Shown here piece after piece: positions 46,063 to 53,815 of a stretch of 64,000 bases of DNA. Made by a program: the position numbers and the translations under genes. A model generated the notes under the pieces. The model did no database searches and had not been told where the DNA came from. It saw only the letters and a list, made by a program, of their open reading frames with translations. Position 1 is the first letter of the stretch; each line of letters opens with the position of its first letter. The DNA comes from Cellulophaga algicola DSM 14237 (GTDB lineage Bacteria; Bacteroidota; Bacteroidia; Flavobacteriales; Flavobacteriaceae), in assembly GCF_000186265.1 (NCBI RefSeq), contig NC_014934.1:1612001-1676000 (forward strand). Reading direction: 5' to 3'.

Positions 46063-46908
46063 ATGAAGAAAAATACATTAGCACTACTCATACTGTTCTC
46101 AATTAATTTTTTGAATGCTCAAGAACACAAAGAATACTTTGATAATGGTCAATTAAAAGAGATTGGAAAATATGAAGGAGACAACAAAACAGGTGAATGG
46201 AAATATTATTATGAGAATGGCCAACTTGAAGAGATTGAAAACTTTAGTAACGGAAAGAAAATAGGGGAAAAGAAATATTATTACGAGAATGGTCAATTAT
46301 GCGATGATGGAAAATATGAAGAAGGCAAAAAAACAGGGGAATGGAACTATTATCACAGAAATGGTCAACTTCAACATTTTAGCAAATATAGCACCGGAAA
46401 GAAAACAGGTGAATGGAAATATTATTATGAGAATGGACAACTTGAAGAGATTAAAAAATATAGTAACGGAGAGAAAATAGGGGAATGGAAAGCGTATCAC
46501 GAAAATGGTAAACTAGGTCTTATTGCAACCTATGTAAACGGAAAAATAAGGGGTGAAATGAGACGATATTATGAAAATGGCCAATTAAAATCGATTGTAA
46601 ATTTTGATAAAAACGAAAAACAAACAGGCGATTGGAAAAACTATTATGACGATGGTCAACTAAGTGCTATTGGAACACTACTTGGTGAAATCAGCGAATA
46701 TTATAATAATGGTCAATTAAAATTGACTGGAAAACTTAATAAGAACGGAATACAAACAGGGGAATGGAAACAATACTATAGTAATGGTCAATTAAGTGCT
46801 ATTGAGAAATATGAAGATGGAGCATCAGTAGGCACATGGAAAATTTATGATGAAAATGGAGTTGAAAAAAATACGATTGTATTTAAAGACGGGATTCAAC
46901 AAGAATAA
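46063..46908 (+). CDS. MORN-repeat (YwqK-type) exported protein
   Basis: About 281 residues from ATG 46063, which begins with a signal peptide (MKKNTLALLILFSINFLNAQ). The mature protein consists of about eleven 22-24-residue MORN-type repeats of the form YYENGQL..I..Y.NGKK.GEWK. YwqK-type MORN proteins were named as antitoxins in Bacillus, and long MORN arrays often lie in immunity or surface contexts; no toxin partner is seen here. The upstream frame to 46006 is not needed. Confidence 0.88.
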   Translation: MKKNTLALLILFSINFLNAQEHKEYFDNGQLKEIGKYEGDNKTGEWKYYYENGQLEEIENFSNGKKIGEKKYYYENGQLCDDGKYEEGKKTGEWNYYHRNGQLQHFSKYSTGKKTGEWKYYYENGQLEEIKKYSNGEKIGEWKAYHENGKLGLIATYVNGKIRGEMRRYYENGQLKSIVNFDKNEKQTGDWKNYYDDGQLSAIGTLLGEISEYYNNGQLKLTGKLNKNGIQTGEWKQYYSNGQLSAIEKYEDGASVGTWKIYDENGVEKNTIVFKDGIQQE

Positions 46909-47450
46909 TAAGCTGCCCGGTAAATTGCAAAGTCAGAAGGTTGGCCTAGATCCCTAGCAGGATTATTAGTTCCACCGAAAAGAGCGTTAAAAATCAAACG
47001 CTGTTTGAGCGATAGCGAGTTCATTTGATTTAGCGCATAAGGATGTGAACTATATCCGAAGGGTCAAGCCTTGATTTTCCCGCCTGCAGGCAGGCAGGTT
47101 TGGTTCGTTTTTTTATCAAGAAAAAAATGAATAGGTAGCCAAAACTTATAAAAATAAACTCCAGTTACTGCACGCTCACCGCTCAACCCTAAGCTTAGCT
47201 CCAATAGGTTCTTACCTATTACGTCAACATTCTTACCATTATCTCTTAGAACCGTTTTAGTATTGAAAATACCCACTTATTTAGTCCTGCAGCGTGTATT
47301 TCAATGACTAAATAACGAATTATACATTATATGTACTGCTTTTACAAAAACAGTTGCAAAGCCAATTCTTTTTATTTTACTTTAGTAACTGCAAGAGATT
47401 ACAGCTTCCCCTCAAAAAAATTAAAATCACATAATTTCGTATAGCCGTAC
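46909..47450 (+). repeat. 550-base inter-cassette repeat, copy 1 (5' truncated)
   Basis: First of four copies. Shared landmarks in order are TAAGCTGC.CGGTAAATTGC, TTAGTTCCACCGAAAAGAGCG, a large hairpin (AATCAAACG/CATTTGATT around GAGCGATAGCGAG), ATATCCGAAGGGTCAAGCC, the palindromic CGCCTGCAGGCAGGCAGG (47081-47098), AAAACTTATAAAAATA and GTATTGAAAATACCC. The end is CGTATAGCCGTAC. The first roughly 25 bases seen in other copies are missing because the MORN gene adjoins directly. No coding function supported. Confidence 0.93.
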
Positions 47451-47508
47451 GTTGTAAACATTATGCACTCTCGTCAATTTTTAAGATTTTTACATAAAGC
47501 GAACAAAT

Positions 47509-47751
47509 ATGGCAACTGTAGACAAAATAAGGAATGGATTGATAGATAAAATCCTAACCATACGAAATAAGGAATTTTTGGAGGCTCTTGACAAGATTAT
47601 TTCTTCAAGCTCTTTAGAAACCGAAATAGTTGAATTATCTGATGAGCAAAAACAAATGTTGCAAATGGGTGAGAACGATATAGCAAATGGACGATTGATT
47701 TCGCAGAATGAAATGGACAAACGAAATCTTAAATGGCTGAACACAATGTAA
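47509..47751 (+). CDS. Putative antitoxin of a RelE/ParE-type module
   Basis: An 80-residue acidic/helical protein (MATVDKIRNGLIDKIL, SSLETEIVELSDEQKQMLQ). The order (small antitoxin gene first, then a RelE/ParE-like gene starting inside its 3' end with a 19-base overlap) is that of type II toxin-antitoxin modules, where the antitoxin binds both toxin and operator. The fold resembles short Bacteroidota antitoxins with a C-terminal toxin-binding tail. The toxin is disrupted, so the antitoxin is now an orphan. Confidence 0.75.
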   Translation: MATVDKIRNGLIDKILTIRNKEFLEALDKIISSSSLETEIVELSDEQKQMLQMGENDIANGRLISQNEMDKRNLKWLNTM

Positions 47752-48046
47752 TCTGGACAAAACAGCGGATATTCAATTTGTTGGTATTCTTGAATATTGG
47801 GTTAAAAGAAATAAATCAACCAGATATTCAAAATAATTGGTTCGTTTGGTTTCTGAGCGCACTAAACAAATTGCAAAATCACCACTAATTTATAAATCAA
47901 CCGATTTTAAGGATGTTAGAGTAGCTTCTCTAGGTATTTTTAGTATCTATTTTAAAATTACAGATGGGGCAATTTTAATTACTGCTTTTTGGGACAATCG
48001 ACAGAATCCTAAAAGCTTGTTGGAAATTCTGAAGGGCGAAAAATAA
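47733..48046 (+). pseudogene. Frameshifted RelE/ParE-family toxin
   Basis: From ATG 47733 the frame reads MAEHNVIWTK and then leaves the family frame. An A-run is one base short (ACAAAACAGCGG). The next frame resumes ADIQFVGILEYWVKRNKS, meets a TAA after RYSK, and continues LVRLVSERTKQIAKSP, DVRVASLGIFSIYFKI, LITAFWDNRQNPKSLLEIL. The latter is the typical RelE/ParE C-terminus with the final 'FWDNRQNP' strand. One deletion and one stop mean no functional toxin is made. Confidence 0.85.
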
Positions 48047-48057
48047 CGTTTTACAAC

Positions 48058-48233
48058 ACAACCTATCAACAATACTGACATGCAGCTTTACCGAATACTT
48101 TGTGAGTTTCTATGTCCCAAAATCTTTGAGATTTCGCTCTGACATAAAAAAGAAAAACAAAACCAAAAGGTTTCGCTATGTGCTTGGCGGAAAGCAAACG
48201 CTAATTTGCTCCCTTACTGTTCATTGCTAAAAC
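48058..48233 (+). repeat. Right arm after cassette A
   Basis: About 176 bases following the right end. It aligns with the arms after cassettes B and C: ACAACCTAT, a hairpin in which AAAATC pairs with GATTTC, AGGTTTCGCTA, and a final GGCGGAAAGCAAACG. It is the most diverged arm. It ends where the 550-base repeat begins (GTTCCCACACAT). Confidence 0.7.
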
Positions 48234-48801
48234 GTTCCCACACATAACTTACAATAGGTTTAAGCTGCTCGGTAAATTGCAAAATCAGTAGGTTGGCCTA
48301 GATCCCTGGCAGGATTATTAGTTCCACCGAAAAGAGCGTTAAGAATCAAATGCTGTTTGAGCGATAGCGAGTTCATTTGATTTAGCGCATAAGGATGTGA
48401 ACTATATCCGAAGGGTCAAGCCTTGATTTTACCGCCTGCCGGCAGGCAGGTTTGGTTCGTTTTTGTATCAAGAAAAAAATGAACAGGTACCCAAAACTTA
48501 TAAAAATAAACTCCAAGCCCTACACTCGTAGCGCTCAACTCTAGGCTTAGATCCTATAGGTTGTTACCTATTATCCACATACGTATCATTATCTCTTAAA
48601 ACCGTTTTAGTATTGAAAATACCCGCTTATTTAGTCCTGCAGCGTATATTTTAATGACTAAACAACGAATTATTCATTATATGTACCGCTTCTTCGAAAA
48701 ACAGTTGCATAGCCAATTCTTTTTATTTTACTTTAGTAGCTAAAAGCGATTGCAACGCTTTTCCCCACAATTATGAACTGAAAACTTGCGTATATCCATA
48801 C
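48234..48801 (+). repeat. 550-base inter-cassette repeat, copy 2
   Basis: It starts GTTCCCACACATAACTTACA and ends CGTATATCCATAC. Landmarks are as in copy 1, with the GC palindrome CGCCTGCCGGCAGGCAGG near 48433-48450 and the hairpin AATCAAATG/CATTTGATT around 48344-48383. Scattered single-base differences show that the copies have diverged independently. Confidence 0.93.
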
Positions 48802-48868
48802 GTTGTGGTGCATTATCTCACTCGAACGAAAAATTCCAAAAATTCACATCAAATTAAAATTAATATCT

Positions 48869-48891
48869 TAAATTTGTATCCAAGTAGATAC
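48869..48891 (+). promoter_or_regulatory. Promoter and operator of the HigBA-like module
   Basis: TAAATTTG (48869-48876) matches TAnnTTTG. It is followed at once by the inverted repeat GTATC-CAAGTA-GATAC, sharing the G at 48876 and extending to 48891. The arrangement places a palindromic site at the transcription start, as expected for autoregulation by the HTH antitoxin. Confidence 0.6.
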
Positions 48892-48897
48892 AGTTTT

Positions 48898-49197
48898 ATG
48901 TTCTTTATTGAGAAAACAATCGAATTTGATAAGTGGCTTAGAAAGTTAAAAGACTTGAAAGGCAAGGCAAAGATTCTGTTTAGGATTCAGAAACTTGAGA
49001 GCGACGAACATTTTGGAGATTGTAAATCTGTTGGAGACGGAATTAGGGAATTAAGAGTAAATTTTGCCAAAGGTTACAGAGTTTACTTCAAAGAAAAAGA
49101 TGGAAAAATAATTGTTCTACTAATTGGTGGAGATAAGTCGACCCAACAACAAGACATAAAAAAAGCGAAAGAAATCTGGAACAAATTAAATAAATAG
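48898..49197 (+). CDS. RelE/ParE-superfamily toxin, HigB-like ('addiction module killer')
   Basis: A 99-residue basic protein started at ATG 48898, which fits the promoter. An upstream frame to 48805 runs through the promoter and is rejected. Family landmarks are EFDKWLRKLKDLKGKAKI, GDGIRELRVNFAKGYRVYF and VLLIGGDKSTQQQDIKKA. These match the ParE/RelE 'phage-derived Gp49-like' killer proteins, which usually cleave mRNA on the ribosome. The toxin precedes the antitoxin by 5 bases, the higBA order. Looks intact. Confidence 0.92.
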   Translation: MFFIEKTIEFDKWLRKLKDLKGKAKILFRIQKLESDEHFGDCKSVGDGIRELRVNFAKGYRVYFKEKDGKIIVLLIGGDKSTQQQDIKKAKEIWNKLNK

Positions 49198-49202
49198 AAA
49201 AA

Positions 49203-49487
49203 ATGGGAACTTCAAAATTTGACATAGCGGATTATTTGGACAGCAAAGAAATGATTGCAGAGTACCTCAATACTGTTTTAGAAGAAGGAGATAATGCAGA
49301 TGTGATCAATGCAATTGGACACATTGCAAAAGCGATTGGAATGACCAAGATATCTGAAGAAACTGGATTAAGTAGACCGAGTTTGTACAAAGCGTTATCA
49401 GATGGTTCTAAACCTCAATTCGCTACGATTATGAAAGTTTTGAAAGCGATTGGAGGACAAATTCAGGTCAATCCAATGTCTGCCTAA
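49203..49487 (+). CDS. HTH antitoxin, HigA-like ('addiction module antidote')
   Basis: A 94-residue protein. An N-terminal toxin-binding segment (KFDIADYLDSKEMIAEYLN) is followed by a helix-turn-helix (ISEETGLSRPSLYKALSDGSKP) and the tail LKAIGGQIQVNP typical of the putative addiction-module antidote family. It presumably binds the palindrome upstream of the toxin and neutralises the toxin. Its stop lies 5 bases before the right end of the cassette. Confidence 0.93.
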   Translation: MGTSKFDIADYLDSKEMIAEYLNTVLEEGDNADVINAIGHIAKAIGMTKISEETGLSRPSLYKALSDGSKPQFATIMKVLKAIGGQIQVNPMSA

Positions 49488-49507
49488 AAAAATAACGACA
49501 CCACAAC

Positions 49508-49693
49508 AACACCTATAAGTAATGCGGGTTTTGGTTTTGAAACCAATGGTTTGTGTATATTTATGTGTCCGCAAAATCTTTAGGATTTTGCTCTGATGAA
49601 AAAAAAATATCACAAAACAAAAAGCTTTTGCTTCGTGCTCAGACGGAAACGAAAAGGTTTCCTTGCCTCCGCACTACGCTTAGCCCAGCCGTT
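49508..49693 (+). repeat. Right arm after cassette B
   Basis: AACACCTATAAGTAATGCGG leads to a hairpin-like GGTTTTGAAACC, GTGTATATTTATG, then the stem GCAAAATC-TTTA-GGATTTTGC (49573-49594) and a second stem GGAAAC...GTTTCC, ending CTCCGCACTACGCTTAGC. Compared with the arm after C, paired positions of the first stem change together (GCTAAATC/GATTTAGC). It is followed not by the 550-base repeat but by another gene with a GTTACAAG-type left end. Confidence 0.85.
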
Positions 49694-49703
49694 ACAAGTT
49701 ATT

Positions 49704-50465
49704 ATGACAAAAAAAATACCAATCCTATTCATATTATTCTTATCCATCGTTTCTAACGCTCAAAAATTAGAAAATTGTTCTGAGTGTTCTTCAGTCAAAT
49801 ACTCTGAATTGGATATAATAAATAATGAATTATTTGAGCTTCAATTATTGAGAAATGAAATTTTTGCAAAACATAATTATTCTTTCAAAAATCAAAGGCT
49901 AGAAGATTATTTCTCTGATTATAATTGGTATAAGCCAAATTATAAAAATCCAATAAAGGAAATAAAATTAAACCTCACAGAACAACACAATGTTGACATC
50001 TTCAAAACGAAAGAAGAAACAATTAAAAAAAATAGAACATTATTAATTTCTGAATTAGAAAAATTAAAAACCGCAATAAATGAGAACGATGTTTCTTTCA
50101 TAAACACGTTTCTAAATGGAGTTGTAGAAAATGATGACAAGTCTTTTGGTACAGCCTTATTAAATGCTATAGAAACTGTTCTTAATTCTATTGATACAAG
50201 CAATATAAATTGGCATAAAGGACAGGCAAAGTTTGAAATATTGATTGATAATGGTTTTTCAATTTCTTCACAAGGAATATATATCAAAGGTAATTCTGTG
50301 ACAATAATGGTAACAGAACCTATGAAACATTCTGATTTGATGAAAAATGATGACGCATTTGAATATCCTAGTGAGTATTATTCTGAATCTGAAAATACAA
50401 GTGGAGCAGAACTTGAATTTAAAAATGGTAAGTTGATTTTAATAAATCCCATTTTTATTGGATAA
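49704..50465 (+). CDS. YARHG-domain secreted protein
   Basis: About 253 residues from ATG 49704, beginning with a signal peptide (MTKKIPILFILFLSIVSNAQ). The frame extends upstream to 49596 but that part reads through the repeat arm and is rejected. A YARHG domain spans about 32-95: LQLLRNEIFAKHNYSFKNQ then YFSDYNWYKPNY. This extracellular domain of unknown ligand occurs in Bacteroidota and spore-formers. The C-terminal part is beta-rich. Its left end is GTTACAAGTTATTA (49691-49704); the right end is degraded. Confidence 0.88.
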   Translation: MTKKIPILFILFLSIVSNAQKLENCSECSSVKYSELDIINNELFELQLLRNEIFAKHNYSFKNQRLEDYFSDYNWYKPNYKNPIKEIKLNLTEQHNVDIFKTKEETIKKNRTLLISELEKLKTAINENDVSFINTFLNGVVENDDKSFGTALLNAIETVLNSIDTSNINWHKGQAKFEILIDNGFSISSQGIYIKGNSVTIMVTEPMKHSDLMKNDDAFEYPSEYYSESENTSGAELEFKNGKLILINPIFIG

Positions 50466-50619
50466 AACATTACTAATTAAGTGCTAAACCGAAAGGTTTG
50501 TATTTTATTTGCTGAGACCACCAAGTTATTAATTAAGCTTTTAAACTGAGAAGTTAAATCAAAATATAAAAAATTGACTCTGCGATAAACCCAAAATGTA
50601 GTATCTTTTTACACGCTAC

Positions 50620-51192
50620 GCTTCCACACATTGCTTACAATAGGTTTAAGCTGCACAGTAAATTGCAAAATCAGTAGGTTGGCCTAGATCCCTGGCAGGA
50701 TTATTAGTTCCACCGAAAAGAGCGTTAAAAATCAAATGCTGTTTGAGCGATAGCGAGTTCATTTGATTTAGCGAATAAGGATGTGAACTATATCCGAAGG
50801 GTCAAGCCTTGATTTTCCCGCCTGCCGGCAGGCAGGTTTGGTTCGTTTTTTTATCAAGAAAAAAATGAATAGGTACCCAAAACTTATAAAAATAAACTCC
50901 AAGCCCTACACTCGTAGCGCTCAACTCTAGGCTTAGATCCTAAAGATTATTACCTAATTATCCACATACATATCATTAGCTCTTATAACCGTTCTAGTTT
51001 TGAAAATACCCGATTACGTAGTGCTAATATGTGTATTTCAACGATTAAACAACCTATTATAAAGAAAATACACCGCTTCTGTGGAAAACCGCAGAATAGC
51101 AATTTGTTTTTAATCTACTTTAGTGGCTGTAAGAAATTACAACTCTCCCCCCAACAGATAAATTTTAAATACATACTTGCGTATATCCGCAT
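50620..51192 (+). repeat. 550-base inter-cassette repeat, copy 3
   Basis: It starts CTTCCACACATTGCTTACAA and ends CGTATATCCGCAT. The GC palindrome is at 50820-50836, with the hairpin AATCAAATG/CATTTGATT upstream of it. Its second half is closer to copy 4 than to copies 1-2 (TGCTAATATGTGTATTTCAACG in place of TCCTGCAGCGT...), suggesting pairwise spread. Confidence 0.93.
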
Positions 51193-52527
51193 GTTAGCAA
51201 ACATTATAAAGAAACCAAGAACCAGACAGTAAAATGCGATATAGAAATAGGATTAAACTAGCACCGGGATTAAACATAAATCTTTCGAAATCTGGAATTA
51301 GTACAACTTTTGGACCAAAAGGTGCAAGTGTAAATATTGGAAAAAGCGGTGCGTATCTAAATACAGGAATACCAGGAACAGGACTTTATAACAGAACAAA
51401 AATATCAAGTTCTGGAAAAAACTTGAATACCAAAAATTATGTATCAAAAACTCAAGTCGGTGTTAAATTAGATTTAAATGAAAATTATGAACCTGAAGTT
51501 CAAATCTATGACAACAATGGTAAAAACATCACTTCACAAGAGTACATTACCAAATTAAAAAGGACCGTCGAATACAAAGAAAACTTAAAGAAAATATATC
51601 TTAAATATCACGATTTAATTATTGAAGAAACCGCTGAATTTACAGATTTGTTTAAACACATAATAAAACCAATAACAAAAAAAAACGTTCAATCTAAACT
51701 TAATAAATTAAATCTTAGAAGATATGACAAGCAAAAATTCGAGATTCTAAAGCCGTCAGAATCTTCCATTGAACAAAAGCTAATTAGCGAAGCTAAAATC
51801 AAATTTAATTCTGTTCTTTTTTGGAAAAATAAGAGTAGCAGAAACGAATTTGTTAAAAACAATTTAGACTTAAGATTAAGAAAAAGCATTAAGGATTGGG
51901 AAATAAAAAAAGTAAATTTTGAAAAATCTGAACAAGCTAAAGAAATAGATAATAACGCAAATTACCTGAAAGCATTTGAACAAGAAAAGGAAAATCTACA
52001 AGCAAATTTAGATGCAACAGAAAACTTTGTTTTAGCCAACTTTGAAACAATCCTAAAAGAAATTGACATAAAACCAGAGTTTTTTATTGATTACGATTAT
52101 GATTTTAAAACCAAAACTTTTTTAGTCGATTTGGATTTGCCAGAGATTGAGCATTTACCAAAAGAAACAGCTTCAATTTTACAATCAGGTAAATTGTCTG
52201 TAAAAAACAAAACTGAAAAGCAACAAAGGGAAGAGTATGCAAAATGTGTAACTGGACTTGGCTTATTAGTATCTGGAATTTCATTTATGGCTTCAGCAGG
52301 TATTGAGTTCATCAAAATATCAGCATACACTCAAAGAGTAGACAAAAAAGACGGGAATACTAAAGATGATTATATATACTCCATTGAATTGGATAGAGAA
52401 AAATTCTCGAATTTAAAATATGATAAAATTGACCCAATAAGAGCTTTCGAAAATTTTACGCACAAAATGGAATTGTCAAAAACATCTATATTCAAAACCA
52501 TAGTAGTGTAAAATAACGTTTGCTAAC
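51193..52527 (+). mobile_element. Cassette C (DUF4236 gene) with covarying ends
   Basis: The left end is GTTAGCAAACATTAT (51193-51207). The right end is ATAACG then TTTGCTAAC (52513-52527), and GTTTGCTAAC is the exact reverse complement of GTTAGCAAAC. The gene's TAA ends one base before the right-end motif. This is the cleanest of the four cassettes. Confidence 0.82.
51234..52511 (+). CDS. DUF4236 domain protein
   Basis: A 425-residue protein. The N-terminal 55 residues are DUF4236 (RIKLAPGLNINLSKSGIST, GPKGASVNIGKSGAYLN, GIPGTGLY), a compact beta domain frequent in accessory regions. The remainder is long charged helix with coiled-coil character (about 90-280), a weak hydrophobic stretch near 345-360 (CVTGLGLLVSGISFMASAG) and a C-terminal part. 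Function unknown; DUF4236 proteins recur next to mobile genes. Confidence 0.88.
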   Translation: MRYRNRIKLAPGLNINLSKSGISTTFGPKGASVNIGKSGAYLNTGIPGTGLYNRTKISSSGKNLNTKNYVSKTQVGVKLDLNENYEPEVQIYDNNGKNITSQEYITKLKRTVEYKENLKKIYLKYHDLIIEETAEFTDLFKHIIKPITKKNVQSKLNKLNLRRYDKQKFEILKPSESSIEQKLISEAKIKFNSVLFWKNKSSRNEFVKNNLDLRLRKSIKDWEIKKVNFEKSEQAKEIDNNANYLKAFEQEKENLQANLDATENFVLANFETILKEIDIKPEFFIDYDYDFKTKTFLVDLDLPEIEHLPKETASILQSGKLSVKNKTEKQQREEYAKCVTGLGLLVSGISFMASAGIEFIKISAYTQRVDKKDGNTKDDYIYSIELDREKFSNLKYDKIDPIRAFENFTHKMELSKTSIFKTIVV

Positions 52528-52720
52528 ACAACCTATACGTAATGCGGACTTTAGGGTTTAAAAGGAATGGTCTGCGTATATTTATGAAGCCGCTAAATCT
52601 TATGGATTTAGCTTTGGAACAAAAAAAGAAAAAACAAAACAATAAGCTTTAGCTACGTCGGCAGACGGAAACGAAAAGTTTCCTTGCCTCCGCACTACGC
52701 TTAGCTCCACCGTTCCCACA
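52528..52720 (+). repeat. Right arm after cassette C
   Basis: ACAACCTATACGTAATGCGG, ACTTTAGGGTTTAAAAGG, then CTGCGTATATTTATGAAGCC, the stem GCTAAATC-TTAT-GGATTTAGC (about 52593-52613), the GGAAAC...GTTTCC stem, CCTCCGCACTACGCTTAGC and CTCCACC before the 550-base repeat. The element GCGTATAT recurs at the far end of the following 550-base repeat. Confidence 0.85.
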
Positions 52721-53265
52721 CATTCCCTACAATAGGTTTAAGCTGCACGGTAAATTGCAAAGTCAGTAGGCCTGGCAGGATTATTAGTTCCACCGAAAAG
52801 AGCGTTAAGAATCAAATGCTGTTTGAGCGATAGCGAGTTCATTTGATTTAGCGAATAAGGAGGTGAACTATATCCGAAGGGTCAAGCCTTGATTTTCCCG
52901 CCTGCCGGCAGGCAGGTTTGGTTCGTTTTTTTATCAAGAAAAAAATGAACAGGTACCCAAAACTTATAAAAATACCAGGCATTACACTCGCAGCGCTCAA
53001 CCCCAAGCTTAGCTCCTATAGCTTATTACCTAATAATCCTCATACGTATCATTAGCTCTTAAAACTGTTCTAGTATTGAAAATACCCGATTACGTAGTGC
53101 TAATATGTGTATTTCAACGATTAAATAAACTATTATAAAGAAAATAACCCGTTTCTGTGGAAAACCGCAGAATAGCTATTTGTATTTAAAATACTTTAGT
53201 ACTTGTAAGAAATTAAAACTCTCCCCCTAGATAAATTTTAAATACAAACTTGCGCATATTCGTAA
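52721..53265 (+). repeat. 550-base inter-cassette repeat, copy 4
   Basis: It starts GTTCCCACACATTCCCTACA and ends GCGCATATTCGTAA. The GC palindrome is at 52900-52916. A short block present in other copies (TTGGCCTAGATC) is deleted near 52770. Otherwise all landmarks are in the same order. Confidence 0.93.
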
Positions 53266-53815
53266 GTTAGCAAACTTTAAAAAAAACACTAACCAAAACA
53301 AACCAAATATGAACGCTTTTTTTGGCTTTTCAGCTTTCGCACTTTTCATTGCTTTAATCGTAGGACTTATTAAACCTTCCATAATTTTAAGATGGTCAAA
53401 AAAACCGACAAGACTTAAGGTGTTGGGATTTTACATTATCGGATTTATTGGCATGGTAATTATTTCAATCGTGACAACAGATAAAGATGAAATGGCTAAA
53501 TCCAATATCGAATCTGCAAATAAATATATTGAGAAGGGGCAATATGAAAATGCAATGACGGATCTTAAAAAGATAAAAGAAGACAATTCTATGTATCAAG
53601 AAGCTCAACAAATTCTTAAAAAAACGGACAGTTTAATCAAACTAACAGAAGAAAAAAAATTGTTGAACAAAAATGCGGAAATAGCAAAAACAAAGGAGGA
53701 AGAAAAAATAAAGCAAAAAGAGCAACTTAACCGTGAATTAAAATCTATTTCGGATGGTATTGACTTTTCAAGCTACAGAGAAAATATCGAATCTCTTCAA
53801 ATAGAATTAATATTA

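Larger units (their letters stand above)
47451..48057 (+). mobile_element. Cassette A (toxin-antitoxin remnant) with covarying ends
   Basis: The left end is GTTGTAAACATTAT (47451-47464). The right end is ATAACG followed by TTTTACAAC (48043-48057), and its GTTTTACAAC reverse-complements the left GTTGTAAAC apart from one extra T. The TAA of the toxin gene is embedded in the right end. Contents: an intact antitoxin-like gene and a broken RelE/ParE-like gene. Confidence 0.75.
48802..49507 (+). mobile_element. Cassette B (HigBA-like module) with covarying ends
   Basis: The left end is GTTGTGGTGCATTAT (48802-48816). The right end is ATAACG then ACACCACAAC (49492-49507), and CACCACAAC is the exact reverse complement of GTTGTGGTG. 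The word differs completely from cassettes A and C yet matches within the cassette. Contents: an intact toxin-antitoxin pair with its own promoter. Confidence 0.8.

Noticed and set aside
47064-47276. Minus-strand 70-codon frame inside copy 1 of the 550-base repeat
   Set aside because: The frame is broken or different in the other three copies, so it is a by-product of the repeat and not a gene.
48805-48897. Longer N-terminus for the HigB-like toxin
   Set aside because: It would translate through the -7 element and operator; the ATG at 48898 gives the normal family length.
49596-49703. Longer N-terminus for the YARHG protein
   Set aside because: These codons translate the repeat arm; the ATG at 49704 opens on a clean signal peptide.
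46909-53265. Regularly spaced repeats considered as a CRISPR array
   Set aside because: Units are about 550 bases with genes between them; there are no 25-40 base repeats with similar-length spacers and no cas genes.
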